Position numbers and translations under genes: made by a program. Positions 25,701 to 35,221 of a stretch of DNA of 64,000 nucleotides are shown here, piece by piece. A model generated the notes under the pieces. The model saw nothing but the letters and a program-made list of their open reading frames with translations. It did no database searches and was not told the origin of the DNA. The stretch comes from Pseudomonadota bacterium (GTDB lineage Bacteria; Pseudomonadota; Gammaproteobacteria; Xanthomonadales; Ahniellaceae). Positions within the stretch are counted from its first letter, which is position 1. Each line of letters opens with the position of its first letter. The stretch spans positions 62,001-126,000 of the forward strand of contig JALHNO010000002.1 in the NCBI GenBank assembly GCA_022843465.1. Reading direction: 5' to 3'.

Positions 25701-26249
25701 GCCCAGAATGCCGATCTGAGCAGCGCGCTGGAAACCCTGGAAGGCGCCATCAAGAAGATCGACAAGGAAACCCGGACCCGCTTCAAGGAGACCTTTGATC
25801 GCGTCAACACCGGATTGCAGGAGTTGTTCCCGCGCCTGTTCGGCGGCGGGCATGCCTATCTGGAGCTGACCGGCGAAGATCTGCTCGACACCGGTGTCTC
25901 GATCATGGCGCGCCCACCGGGCAAGCGGGTTACCAGCATCAGTCTGCTCTCGGGCGGCGAGAAGGCGCTGACCGCAGTCGCCCTGGTGTTCTCCATCTTC
26001 CGGCTCAACCCGGCGCCATTCTGCCTGCTTGATGAGGTCGACGCGCCGCTTGATGAGGCCAATGTCGGGCGTTTCTGCAGCATGGTCAACGACATGTCAG
26101 AGAAGGTTCAGTTCCTGTTTGTTACTCATAACAAGGCGACCATGGAGGCGGCCAGCCAGCTCTGCGGCGTCACCATGCGCGAACCCGGCGTGTCGCGCCT
26201 GGTCTCGGTGGATCTGGCGGAAGCGGCCAAACTGGTCGGCGCGGCCTGA
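22749..26249 (+). CDS. smc: Chromosome segregation ATPase SMC
   Basis: The 1166-residue protein starts at an ATG giving the canonical MRLSTIKLSGFKSFVDPT. Walker A is GPNGCGKSN near residue 32. Long coiled coils (about 170-500 and 660-1000) flank a hinge domain around residues 515-640 (GARLGEILEVDEGWEAAVET). The C-terminal head has the signature SLLSGGEKALTAVAL and Walker B FCLLDEVDAPLDEANV. SMC organises and segregates the chromosome with ScpA/ScpB. It is followed 10 bp later by zipA, an arrangement I recall from xanthomonads. This lineage uses SMC in place of MukB. Confidence 0.97.
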   Translation: MRLSTIKLSGFKSFVDPTTLHLPTNMTGIVGPNGCGKSNIIDAIRWVMGESAASRLRGDAITDVIFSGSGNRKPVGSAQVELIFDNSDGTIQGEYASFNEISIKRAVSRDGQSNYFLNNGRCRRRDIVDVFLGTGLGARSYSIIEQGMISQIVEARPEDLRTHLEEAAGISKYKERRKETESRIKATRENLARLSDVRQEIDKQLDHLNRQAKQAERYQKLKADAVRVEAELKTLHLNALRSELEQRTEGLKTFELRIEELTAGQRAVEARIESERATQLAASEHFNSIQAELYRVGGEVARVEQQINYNRDLGERLQRAARETDTAIAELNEHIHADQSQIEALQLSLAESEPQMETYESEAEARGEALRTAEQAIIDWQSRWDAYARSSSESAQAAEVERTRLNFIDKQSLDASRRLEQLQDERKRADVDAIHAAAEALLLRQEEFRERVETLTGLLDERKLALSALQDESRLSQTRLSESRQQLQAARGRLASLEALQHAALGQEKSRAAEWLASIDLDKGARLGEILEVDEGWEAAVETVLSGWLDAVLNESPLSVLSELESLGEANVALMHPASGGTRPSGSLADKVRGPAVVSSLLARVRTAGSLAEAERMAPDLAPDESVITAAGEWIGRDWVRVLRAKTAQMGVLAREREIHALQQSIAELESAIADVAARQDTLKQQMLDAERERDDAQRDLYSSHRQLAEIGGQISSERGKVESLQARMGKISIEIDELHARIDQVETEAREARGKLDFAVERMGDLEEERARLDQERRQLLERREDARANQREASEAAHQLALRMESKRSALTSLTQSIGRLSGQLGTLEARRGEIAQQLANSNDPGVQLEAELRTYLDQRLLVDRQLVEARKALEARDLAYREMEAERHRIDRDLNGVRERVSALRLEAQGLAMRAQTHEESIVAAGFDASAVATELPAEANVTDWQSRLEDLEQKARRLEPVNLAAIQEFAEQSTRKQYLDAQNADLSSALETLEGAIKKIDKETRTRFKETFDRVNTGLQELFPRLFGGGHAYLELTGEDLLDTGVSIMARPPGKRVTSISLLSGGEKALTAVALVFSIFRLNPAPFCLLDEVDAPLDEANVGRFCSMVNDMSEKVQFLFVTHNKATMEAASQLCGVTMREPGVSRLVSVDLAEAAKLVGAA

Positions 26250-26259
26250 GGACGACGAG

Positions 26260-27057
26260 ATGGATGCCTGGACACTGCGTGCGGTCATCGCCGCCATCGG
26301 ATTGGTGCTGCTGGCGCTGATCTACTACACCGGCCGCCCGAGCGGTGCGCAGGGCCGTCGGCTTTCGACCCGCAAGCCCGAGCGCGTCGAGCCTCAGATC
26401 GGCGGCGGCGCGGCGCACCATGACCGGCATGAACATGATGCCGACCTCAGTGCCGAGATCGATCGCCTCGGTCGCGAGATCAATGGCGATCTCGCCGATG
26501 CCGATCGCGTGATGACGGCGAGCGAGGGTGCGGCCGTTGCCTCCGACAAGCGAACGCCGGTGGATGGTCTCAGTCCGCTGCGCTCGCCGGTCGGCCTGCG
26601 CCAGCAGGAACGCATCGATCGCATCGTGACGCTGTACGTGATGGCCCACGAGGGGCGCAGTTTCAACGGCGCCGATATTGTGGTGGCGGCAGAGAAGACC
26701 GGTCTCGAATTTGGCGACATGAGCGTGTTTCACCGTCTGGTCGAAAGCCGTGTCGACAAGGGCCCGGTCTTCAGCATGGCCAATCTGCTGAAGCCCGGCA
26801 GCTTCGACATGCAGAGTGTGCATACCCTGCAGACCGAGGGTCTGACCCTGTTCATGACCCTGCCGGGTCCGCTGAGTGCGCTCGATGCCTGGGATGCCAT
26901 GCTGCCGACCGCGCAGCGACTCGCCGAATTGCTTGATGGGGTGGTGCTCGACGAAGAGCGCAATGCCATCGGCCGTCAGCGTATCCAGTTCATGCGCGAT
27001 GAATTGCGCGCCTACGACCGCGCCCAGGACAAGAACACCATCCGCAAGCCCTGGTGA
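26260..27057 (+). CDS. zipA: Cell division protein ZipA
   Basis: The 265-residue product starts at the ATG 10 bp after the smc stop (GAGGACGACGAG upstream). It has an N-terminal membrane anchor (residues 7-26), a charged and His/Asp-containing linker, and a C-terminal FtsZ-binding ZipA domain (about 125-255) with RIVTLYVMAHEGRSFNGADI and TLFMTLPGPLSALDAWDAML. ZipA tethers FtsZ to the inner membrane at the division site. In related genomes ligA often comes next. Here the next gene is a convergent M23 peptidase. Confidence 0.92.
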   Translation: MDAWTLRAVIAAIGLVLLALIYYTGRPSGAQGRRLSTRKPERVEPQIGGGAAHHDRHEHDADLSAEIDRLGREINGDLADADRVMTASEGAAVASDKRTPVDGLSPLRSPVGLRQQERIDRIVTLYVMAHEGRSFNGADIVVAAEKTGLEFGDMSVFHRLVESRVDKGPVFSMANLLKPGSFDMQSVHTLQTEGLTLFMTLPGPLSALDAWDAMLPTAQRLAELLDGVVLDEERNAIGRQRIQFMRDELRAYDRAQDKNTIRKPW

Positions 27058-27081
27058 ACGCGGACGCGCGGCGGGGTTGGC

Positions 27082-28045
27082 TCACTGCAGCGGTGCGCCA
27101 AACTCGATCGGCACCGAACGCAGTTCCATATCGCGATTGACCTGCACCACGAAGTGCAGATGCGGGCCGCTGGAAAATCCGGTATTGCCGGACAGCGCGA
27201 TCTGTTGCCCGACACGGATACGCTGACCGGGCGAGACCATCGCGCTCTCCCATTGCAGATGCGCGTACACGGCCATGCTGCCGTCATCATGGAGGATGCG
27301 TACGCTGTTGGCGCGGTCACCGAAGCGTTCCATGTCCAGGCCATTGCCGTAGTAGTCGCGTTCCACCTGCATCACCACGCCGGCCCGCGCCGCCAGCACC
27401 GGCGTGCCCTCGTCGGCTGCCAGATCGTAGGCGTGGCGCGATTGCGGATCGGTATGCGAAAACTTGCCGCCGGGGCCCTGCGCCAGGGTGAACTTGCCGG
27501 CCGGCATCGGCAGGGCGTAACGCTGCGCATCGTCGTGCTGGGCCGTGGGATCGCCCGGCACGGCGCGATAGGCGACGTTGAAGCGTGAAGACTGGCGACG
27601 GTCGTACGGAAACACCAGGGCGACCTGGCGCCGTTCCTGCGACTTGAGCAGGGCGCGCATCGGCATCGCCGGATCGCTGGCGGCATTCTCGGAGTCGGGC
27701 ATGGTCAACTCCACCGAGACCGGACCGAGCCAGCGATTCTGCAGGGTGACCGAATGCGAGATGGTGACATTGCCGGTGTCGCGTTCCTCGAACAGGAACA
27801 TCTCGACGATGTTCTGCTTCTCGGGCTTTACCACAGTCTCCTTGAGACCGGTGACGGCCGTGGTATCCGCCGGCTTCTTGTCGGTGAAATGGCGGATGCC
27901 ATTGGCGTCGCGGTACTCGTAGATGCGCTTGGCAAGGACGTCACCACTCGCCAGTGCCAGACTGGCCATCAGCAACATGAAGGCAGGGCTCAGTGCGGCC
28001 CGCAGACCCGGCTGCGGGCGTACCGGTCGCGCCGGCGTTGTGGCC

Positions 28046-28062
<17 letters not shown>
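27082..28062 (-). CDS. Exported M23-family peptidase with DUF4124 domain
   Basis: The product is 326 residues from an ATG at 28062 that lies inside the serine dehydratase 3' end (17-base overlap). A basic N-terminus and hydrophobic segment ([13 protein letters not shown]) form a signal or anchor. Next comes a DUF4124-type stretch ([17 protein letters not shown]), a central beta region, and a C-terminal M23 (LytM-like) domain with [13 protein letters not shown] and [11 protein letters not shown]. The zinc ligands of M23 (HxxxD and HxH) appear present, so it could cut peptidoglycan cross-links. Adjacent zipA (convergent) hints at a cell-envelope role, but a link is unproven. Confidence 0.85.
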
Positions 28063-29428
<1,366 letters not shown>

Positions 29429-29567
29429 TACGCTGCTCCGTCCGGGGCCGCCATTGTAGCCGGTACTCCGAGCCAGGCTGGCAAGCCGCAGGGGTGCAAC
29501 TCCGGATCTGACGCGACTCCGCCATACTGTTACGGATGCCAACGCCCCCATCGCACAGGACGCCTTG

Positions 29568-29792
29568 ATGCCGATTCGCCTTTACCGCCGAGAAACCTGT
29601 TCGCTGTGCGCAATCGCCGATGCACTTCTGTGCGAGGCTGGCGTGCACGCGGAGACTCTGTATCTGGAAGACGACGCCGAATGGGAGCACCGCTACGGCT
29701 GGCGCATCCCTGTGCTGCAGCGAACCGATACCGGCGCCGAGCTCGACTGGCCCTTTGACGCGGTGAAGCTCGGGCGCTTTCTGGCCGGCTGA
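29568..29792 (+). CDS. Glutaredoxin-like small protein
   Basis: The 74-residue product (ATG at 29568) has a glutaredoxin/thioredoxin-fold pattern: a beta strand, then [15 protein letters not shown] with CxxC at the start of a helix, and later the cis-proline segment WRIPVLQR. It fits the small glutaredoxin-like DUF836 family. A cytoplasmic disulfide reductase role is plausible, but the substrate is unknown. It is divergent from sdaA. Confidence 0.8.
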   Translation: MPIRLYRRETCSLCAIADALLCEAGVHAETLYLEDDAEWEHRYGWRIPVLQRTDTGAELDWPFDAVKLGRFLAG

Positions 29793-29823
29793 CCGGGCCG
29801 CTGTGGCAGGTGGCGGCTCAGCG

Positions 29824-30390
29824 CTACGCTGCCGGTTTCAGCAGCAGGCGCACCATCACTACGACCTTGTGGCCGACGCTGTCGGCATCTTCCCAGTCAC
29901 CGGTGCCGATGTCGAAATCGAGGCGGTTCAGTTCGACCTCGGCACGTAGTTCGGCGCCATCGGCCGCCGCCGTCCAGCTGAAGGGGAATTTCAGCGCGAC
30001 CGATTTGTCGCGGATCCGCAGGGTCGCCTCGGCTTCGTAGCGGCCGGGGGCGATCTCGCGAAATGTGCCGGTACTGAACTGCGCCTTCGGGAAGCGTGCG
30101 CTGTCGAAGAAGTCGGCGCCGAGCATGGTTTCATCACGCTCGCTGTTGGCGGTGTCGGCGCTGGTGATATCGATGCTGACATCGAACTTCGCCGTCTCGA
30201 GCGCCGCCGGATCGAAGCTGATCTTCGACTCGAAGCGCCCGAAGCCGCCTTCGAAGGCCTCGCCCTGCTGTTCGCCCCGGAACTTCAGGGTACTTCCCGT
30301 CTGCTGGGTCCAGTCCGCTGCCTCGACCGAAAATCCGACCAGCAAAGCGCAGGCGAAGCCCAGCGAAACAACAATGGGCAAGCGCTTCAT
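29824..30390 (-). CDS. YceI-family periplasmic lipid-binding protein (copy 1)
   Basis: The 188-residue product has a signal peptide (cleavage near VEAADWTQ) and the YceI lipocalin-like barrel: FEGGFGRFESKISFDPAALE, then MLGADFFDSARFPKAQFST and a C-terminal DIGTGDWEDADSVGHKVVV. Family members bind isoprenoid lipids such as polyprenyl chains in the periplasm. It is the last gene of a three-gene operon with cytochrome b561 and a second YceI, overlapping the b561 stop by 4 bp (ATGA). It is more divergent from the standard YceI consensus than copy 2. Confidence 0.9.
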   Translation of the reverse strand: MKRLPIVVSLGFACALLVGFSVEAADWTQQTGSTLKFRGEQQGEAFEGGFGRFESKISFDPAALETAKFDVSIDITSADTANSERDETMLGADFFDSARFPKAQFSTGTFREIAPGRYEAEATLRIRDKSVALKFPFSWTAAADGAELRAEVELNRLDFDIGTGDWEDADSVGHKVVVMVRLLLKPAA

Positions 30391-30956
30391 CGCGTGTCTC
30401 CGGAGCGGGGGCGGACAAAGGGCAGCATCCGGCGCAGTACCGAATCGCGGTCGATGAAGTGGTGCTTCAGCGCGGCCGCGACATGCAGAACCAGAACGCC
30501 AAGGATGATCAGGAACACGGTCTCGTGTACCTCATGGGCGAAGTGCTTGAGTTCCTTGTCGGGCCCGGAGAGCGCCGGCACGCTGAACAGTCCGAACCAC
30601 TTCAGCGGAAAGTTGGATGCCGAGTTGTACAACCAACCGGAAATCGGCATCACGATCAACAGCACATAGAACGAGGCATGCACTGTTCGCGATGCGGTCC
30701 TGGCCAGCTTGCCGAGCCCCGGTGGAGCGGCAGGCCGCGGGTCGAACAGGCGCCAGACCAGGCGCAGCAGCATCAGCGCCAGGATGGTCAGCCCCATCGA
30801 CTTGTGCATCGAATAGACCCACATCTTGTCGGGGCCATTGGGCAGGTCGCCCATGGTCTTGCCTCCGATCATCATCAGGATCACCAGGATGGCAATGCTC
30901 CAGTGCAGAAACTTGGCCACGCTGCCCCACACTTCAGCGGTAGTTTTCAATTGCAT
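30387..30956 (-). CDS. Cytochrome b561
   Basis: The 189-residue four-helix membrane cytochrome has histidine haem ligands: VAKFLHWSIAILVILMMI in helix 1, YSMHKSMGLTI before helix 2, and KHFAHEVHETVFL with VLHVAAALKHHF in helices 3-4. It probably transfers electrons between the quinone pool and a periplasmic acceptor. Its ATG shares one base with the stop of the upstream YceI gene (TAATG) and its stop overlaps the downstream YceI gene. An association of b561 with YceI is known from E. coli yceJ-yceI. Confidence 0.93.
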   Translation of the reverse strand: MQLKTTAEVWGSVAKFLHWSIAILVILMMIGGKTMGDLPNGPDKMWVYSMHKSMGLTILALMLLRLVWRLFDPRPAAPPGLGKLARTASRTVHASFYVLLIVMPISGWLYNSASNFPLKWFGLFSVPALSGPDKELKHFAHEVHETVFLIILGVLVLHVAAALKHHFIDRDSVLRRMLPFVRPRSGDTR

Positions 30957-31540
30957 TACTTTCTGCTCCGGGTGGCTTCGACTTCGATCCGAATCTGTAT
31001 GTTGTCACCAATATCGGGAATGTGGCGGGTCATGCCGAATTCGCTGCGCCGAAGTTCGCCGCGCGCGCTGAATCCGGCGACATACTGCAGCGCGAACTTG
31101 TGCATGCCGGCCCGGTTGAAGTTGAAATCCAGGCGCACTGGACGGGTGACGCCGAGCAGGGTCAGTTCGCCTTCCAGTACACCGCGGCGCGCGTCGATCT
31201 GCTCCAGTCGGGTGCAGACGAAGCGCATGTCGGGATGGCGCTCGACATCGAACCAGGACTTTCCGAGCATGGTCTTGCGCCAGCCGGCATCGCCCATGTC
31301 GAGCGAGGCGACATCGATGCGGACATCGCAACGCGCCGACTGCCAGTTCCTGGGATTGAAGCTGAATCCGCCACTGAGGCCGCGAAAGGTGCCAAGGGCC
31401 ATCGAGAAGTCCAGATGCGAGACTTCGAAGCTGACCCGGGAGTGCACGGTGTCGAAAACGTAGTCGCGTGCCCCGGCTTCTCCTGCCAGCGCAACCAGGC
31501 CGAGCGTCAGGCCCGACAGTGTTCGTCTGAGTGCATTCAT
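30956..31540 (-). CDS. YceI-family periplasmic protein (copy 2)
   Basis: The 194-residue product starts at the ATG at 31540 with a signal peptide (MNALRRTLSGLTLGLVALAG, cleavage near EAGARD). The mature domain begins with DYVFDTVHSRVSFEVSHLDF, the classic YceI opening. It continues with SLDMGDAGWRKTMLGKSWFD and ends in the barrel strand IQIRIEVEATR. It should bind a lipid in the periplasm. It is the first gene of the YceI-b561-YceI operon, divergent from the hybrid kinase gene across 84 bp. Confidence 0.93.
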   Translation of the reverse strand: MNALRRTLSGLTLGLVALAGEAGARDYVFDTVHSRVSFEVSHLDFSMALGTFRGLSGGFSFNPRNWQSARCDVRIDVASLDMGDAGWRKTMLGKSWFDVERHPDMRFVCTRLEQIDARRGVLEGELTLLGVTRPVRLDFNFNRAGMHKFALQYVAGFSARGELRRSEFGMTRHIPDIGDNIQIRIEVEATRSRK

Positions 31541-31624
31541 CGGTTTCTCGGCAAGAGGCGAAAAATCTGCGCGCAAAGCTGCGGATGTCGGCATCATACG
31601 CCGGGTGGTCGGACGAGGGCAGGC

Positions 31625-34600
31625 ATGGGCATCGGCAGATCTTCGGCAATTCTTGCAGTTCTGGTTTGCGCGACTGCAAACGCGCAGGTCGAACCGGCGT
31701 TCCGTACTTACGGCGCCAGCCACGGACTGCCGTCCAATCACGTTGTCGATACCATGCAGGATCGCCATGGTCTGCTCTGGTTTGCGACGCCCGATGGTAT
31801 TGCGCGTTTCGATGGTGTCGACTTCGACGTCTTCCGCAACGAGCCGGGCAATCCGGCGTCGATCCACTGCAATGATGTCCAGACCGTGTTCGAGGACAGT
31901 CGCGAACGGCTCTGGTTTGGCTGCGCCGAGCACGGATTCGGTCTGTTGCGTGATCGCGAACGCGGCCAGTTCGATGCAATGGAGGGTCTGCGGGCGCCGC
32001 TGGGTTACGAGAGTCTGGATGTATTTGCGTTTGCCGAAAGCGCTGCCGGCCATCTCTGGCTGGGCACCTACCGGCGTGGCCTGCTGCGTCTGAATGCCGA
32101 TGCCAGCGCGCTGCAGCGGCTGGAAGACTGGATGACCATTCCGGACGCGCTGAAGAACGCGGATGTGCTGGATCTGAACCATGACCGCCTCGGCGATCTC
32201 TGGTTGGCCACCACCGCGGGGCTCTGGCGCATCCGTCAGATCGATACACCTGAGCGGGCCCGCGTCGAGCAACTGCTCAGCGGCGCCATGGCGCTTACGC
32301 TGTTCACGGCGCGTGACGGCACGATGTGGATCGGCAGTGCCAATGGCGTGCATCGGCTCGCCGTTGGCGGCGCCGCCGACGCGATCGAGCCGGTGGACAC
32401 CGGAACCCAGCCGCGGCTGGTCGATGCGATCACCGAAGACCGTGCCGGTCTGATGTGGATCGGCAGCGGCGCCGAGTTGATCCTGCTGGCGCCGGGCCAG
32501 ACCGGGGTCAGCATCCGGGCGCGCGCCGCGGTGCCCGGCAGTTTTCCGGGCAGCCTGGTGATGGATGCGCTGCTCGATCACGAGGGAGGGATCTGGATTG
32601 CCACCCGTTCACATGGCGTCAGCTACGTCCGCCCAGACCGCAGCAACTTCGAATTGATCCGCCACGACGCACTGGACGACACCAGTCTGCCGGGCGCGGT
32701 CGCCGCGATCGAGGCCTGCCGAGACGGAACGACCTATGTAGTTTCCGGCACCGGGGCATTGGCCGAGCTGGCTGCCGATGGTCGTGTTCGACGAATCGGA
32801 CCGGCGCCGCGCACCGTCGCCGAGGGACGCAGCACGCACAGTCTGGTCTGTGACGACAACAACCAGCTGTGGCTCGGACTGCTTGGCGCGGTGGTGCGAC
32901 TGGACCCGGTCACGGGCGCAGAGCGTCACTGGGGTGAAGCCGAGGGCATCGTGCCTGGCTATGTCGTGCTGCTGGCAGCGGGTCGCTCCGGGGAAGTCTG
33001 GATGAGTTCGCAGGGCAGTGGCATCAGCCGCATCGATGCCGACGGTCATGTCACCGCCTGGCAGACGGCGGAGGCGGGGATTGCCATTGCCGACTTCGAG
33101 CAGCTTGACGTTGCCCCGGATGGCAGTGTCTGGCTGGCCGACGCCCTTGGGCTGCGCCGACTGGATCCGCAGAGCCAGAAATTTGTCGCGCCTGCGGGTG
33201 GACCCGGGCAGCGGGTTACCGCGCTCAGCTTTACCCAAGATGGCGAGATCTGGACCGCCAGCAGCGAGGGCCTGCAGCGCTGGCGCAGGGTCGCTGATGC
33301 CCTGCTGCTCAATGCCCGCATTGGTGTCGAAGAGGGGCTGCCCGCGGTCGCGATCCATTCTCTGGTGGCGGCCGATGGCGGCGAGTTGTGGATGACCAGC
33401 CCGCGCGGGCTCTGGCGTGCGCGGCTGGAACCGCCCAGTGTGGAGTTGGTGGATACCCGGCGCGGCTTGCCGGACGTGCAGTTCTCGCCGCGTCCGACCA
33501 CGCGGCTGATCGGCAACCGGATCGTCGCGGTGGCCAACGAGGGGGTGCTGCGTTTCGATCCCCATCGATTGACCCGCATCGACACGCCGCCTCCGATCTG
33601 GCTTGAATCGGCATCGTTTCGACGCGGCGATCATCGGGTCACCCTGGACCCGGCCGACACCCATTGGCAACTGCGCTGGAATGATCGCGATCTGCAGGTT
33701 TCGGCCCGCGTGCTGTCGTTTGCCCAGACCAGCGCCAATCAGTATCGATTCCTGCTGGAAGGGCACGATGGCGACTGGGTGGACGCCGGCGCCCGGCCCG
33801 AACGCGAGTTCAGCAGCATCGCGCCCGGAACCTATCGCCTGCGCATCGGCGCCAGCAATCTGGTCGGTGTTGCGGCAGACAGCGAATTGCAGCGTACCCT
33901 CAGTGTTTCCTCTCCTCCCTGGTTCAGCTGGCAGGCCTGGCTGGCCTATGCGCTCGCCCTGGTGACCCTGGTGTGGACCGTCGTCGCGCAGTGGCGACAA
34001 CGCATCGAACGCCGGCATCGGCTGGCCATCGCCGAAGAGCGGCGCGCCTCAGCGGAACGCGCGAACAGCGCCAAGAGCGATTTTCTGGCTGATATCGGAC
34101 ACGAGATCCGCACCCCGATGGCGGGTCTGCTCGGCATGACCGATCTGCTGGCGGGCTCTTCGCTGCGGGCCGAGCAGCTGCGCTGGACGATCAGCATCAA
34201 GCGCTCGGGCGAGCACATGCTGCGCCTGATCAACGATCTGCTCGATCTCTCGCGGATCGAGGCAGGCCGCCTGGAGATCAATCCGCAGGCGACCGAACTG
34301 GCCGCGCTGATCGATGAAGTGCGCACCCTGGAGGCACCGATTGCCGAGGCGCGCGGCATGAGTTTTGATACCGAACTCGATCCCGAGCTTTCACCCTGGC
34401 TGCTGCTGGATGGTCGCCGCGTGCGTCAGATCCTGTTGAACCTGGTCAACAATGCCTTGAAATTCACTGAACACGGCAGCGTGTGCGTATCCGTGCAGTC
34501 CGTCGGCGCAGGTTGGATGCGCCTGCGGGTGGCCGATACCGGACCAGGGATGAGCGCGGATCAGGTCGCGGTGCTGTTCGAGCGCTTTCGTCAAACCCGG

Positions 34601-35176
34601 GCGGGTCAGCAGAAGGGCGGTAGCGGCTTGGGACTCGCGATCAGCGCGCAACTCGCGCACCTGCTTGGCGGACGCATCGAAGTTGCCAGCACGCCGGGCG
34701 TCGGCAGTCAGTTCGACGTCTGGCTACCGGCGATCGCCTGCGCGCCCTTGCCGGTTGCCGAAGCGATCCCGGCCGCGGATTCGATCAGGATGCCGCTCAG
34801 CGGGATTCATGCCCTGCTGGTCGAGGACGATCCGGCGCTCCGTGAGATCAATACCCACCTGCTGCAGGCGCTCGGTGCCGAGGTGGATGTTTCGCAGCAT
34901 GCGCTGGATGCGCTCTCGCGCTTCGACGCCTCGCGTCACCGCCTGCTGCTGATCGACCTGGATTTGCCCGGCATCGATGGCCTGCAATTGCTTGCGATCC
35001 TGAAAAGCAAGTCACCCGGCACCCAGCTATTCGCCGTCGCGGTGACTGCGCGCAGTGAAGCCGGCACCGAGCAACACTGCCGTCAGGCCGGATTTGATGA
35101 CTTCATGCGCAAGCCGGTGTCGGCCGAGCAGTTGGCCGCCGCGGCGCTGTCGTGGCAGCGCGCACTGCAGTCCTGA
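31625..35176 (+). CDS. Hybrid sensor histidine kinase/response regulator with propeller sensor
   Basis: The 1183-residue protein starts at an ATG giving a signal peptide (MGIGRSSAILAVLVCATANA). Residues about 25-690 are two-component-regulator propeller repeats (for example GLPSNHVVDTMQDRHGLLWF). A Y_Y_Y-like Ig domain follows (about 690-760), then one membrane helix (about 768-790). HisKA has H826 in GHEIRTPM. The HATPase carries the N box LVNNALKF, the G1 box ADTGPGM and the G2 box GSGLGLAI. A C-terminal receiver domain carries D1111 (LIDLDLPGIDG) and a conserved Lys (MRKP). All catalytic residues are present. The sensor would face the periplasm, as in carbohydrate-sensing HTCS proteins, but there is no AraC output domain. 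No partner regulator or transport genes adjoin it, so signal and target are unknown. Confidence 0.93.
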   Translation: MGIGRSSAILAVLVCATANAQVEPAFRTYGASHGLPSNHVVDTMQDRHGLLWFATPDGIARFDGVDFDVFRNEPGNPASIHCNDVQTVFEDSRERLWFGCAEHGFGLLRDRERGQFDAMEGLRAPLGYESLDVFAFAESAAGHLWLGTYRRGLLRLNADASALQRLEDWMTIPDALKNADVLDLNHDRLGDLWLATTAGLWRIRQIDTPERARVEQLLSGAMALTLFTARDGTMWIGSANGVHRLAVGGAADAIEPVDTGTQPRLVDAITEDRAGLMWIGSGAELILLAPGQTGVSIRARAAVPGSFPGSLVMDALLDHEGGIWIATRSHGVSYVRPDRSNFELIRHDALDDTSLPGAVAAIEACRDGTTYVVSGTGALAELAADGRVRRIGPAPRTVAEGRSTHSLVCDDNNQLWLGLLGAVVRLDPVTGAERHWGEAEGIVPGYVVLLAAGRSGEVWMSSQGSGISRIDADGHVTAWQTAEAGIAIADFEQLDVAPDGSVWLADALGLRRLDPQSQKFVAPAGGPGQRVTALSFTQDGEIWTASSEGLQRWRRVADALLLNARIGVEEGLPAVAIHSLVAADGGELWMTSPRGLWRARLEPPSVELVDTRRGLPDVQFSPRPTTRLIGNRIVAVANEGVLRFDPHRLTRIDTPPPIWLESASFRRGDHRVTLDPADTHWQLRWNDRDLQVSARVLSFAQTSANQYRFLLEGHDGDWVDAGARPEREFSSIAPGTYRLRIGASNLVGVAADSELQRTLSVSSPPWFSWQAWLAYALALVTLVWTVVAQWRQRIERRHRLAIAEERRASAERANSAKSDFLADIGHEIRTPMAGLLGMTDLLAGSSLRAEQLRWTISIKRSGEHMLRLINDLLDLSRIEAGRLEINPQATELAALIDEVRTLEAPIAEARGMSFDTELDPELSPWLLLDGRRVRQILLNLVNNALKFTEHGSVCVSVQSVGAGWMRLRVADTGPGMSADQVAVLFERFRQTRAGQQKGGSGLGLAISAQLAHLLGGRIEVASTPGVGSQFDVWLPAIACAPLPVAEAIPAADSIRMPLSGIHALLVEDDPALREINTHLLQALGAEVDVSQHALDALSRFDASRHRLLLIDLDLPGIDGLQLLAILKSKSPGTQLFAVAVTARSEAGTEQHCRQAGFDDFMRKPVSAEQLAAAALSWQRALQS

Positions 35177-35221
35177 GCGAAGCAGCTGCCGGCTGGGATC
35201 GCCGCCAGCGGCCGAAAATCG

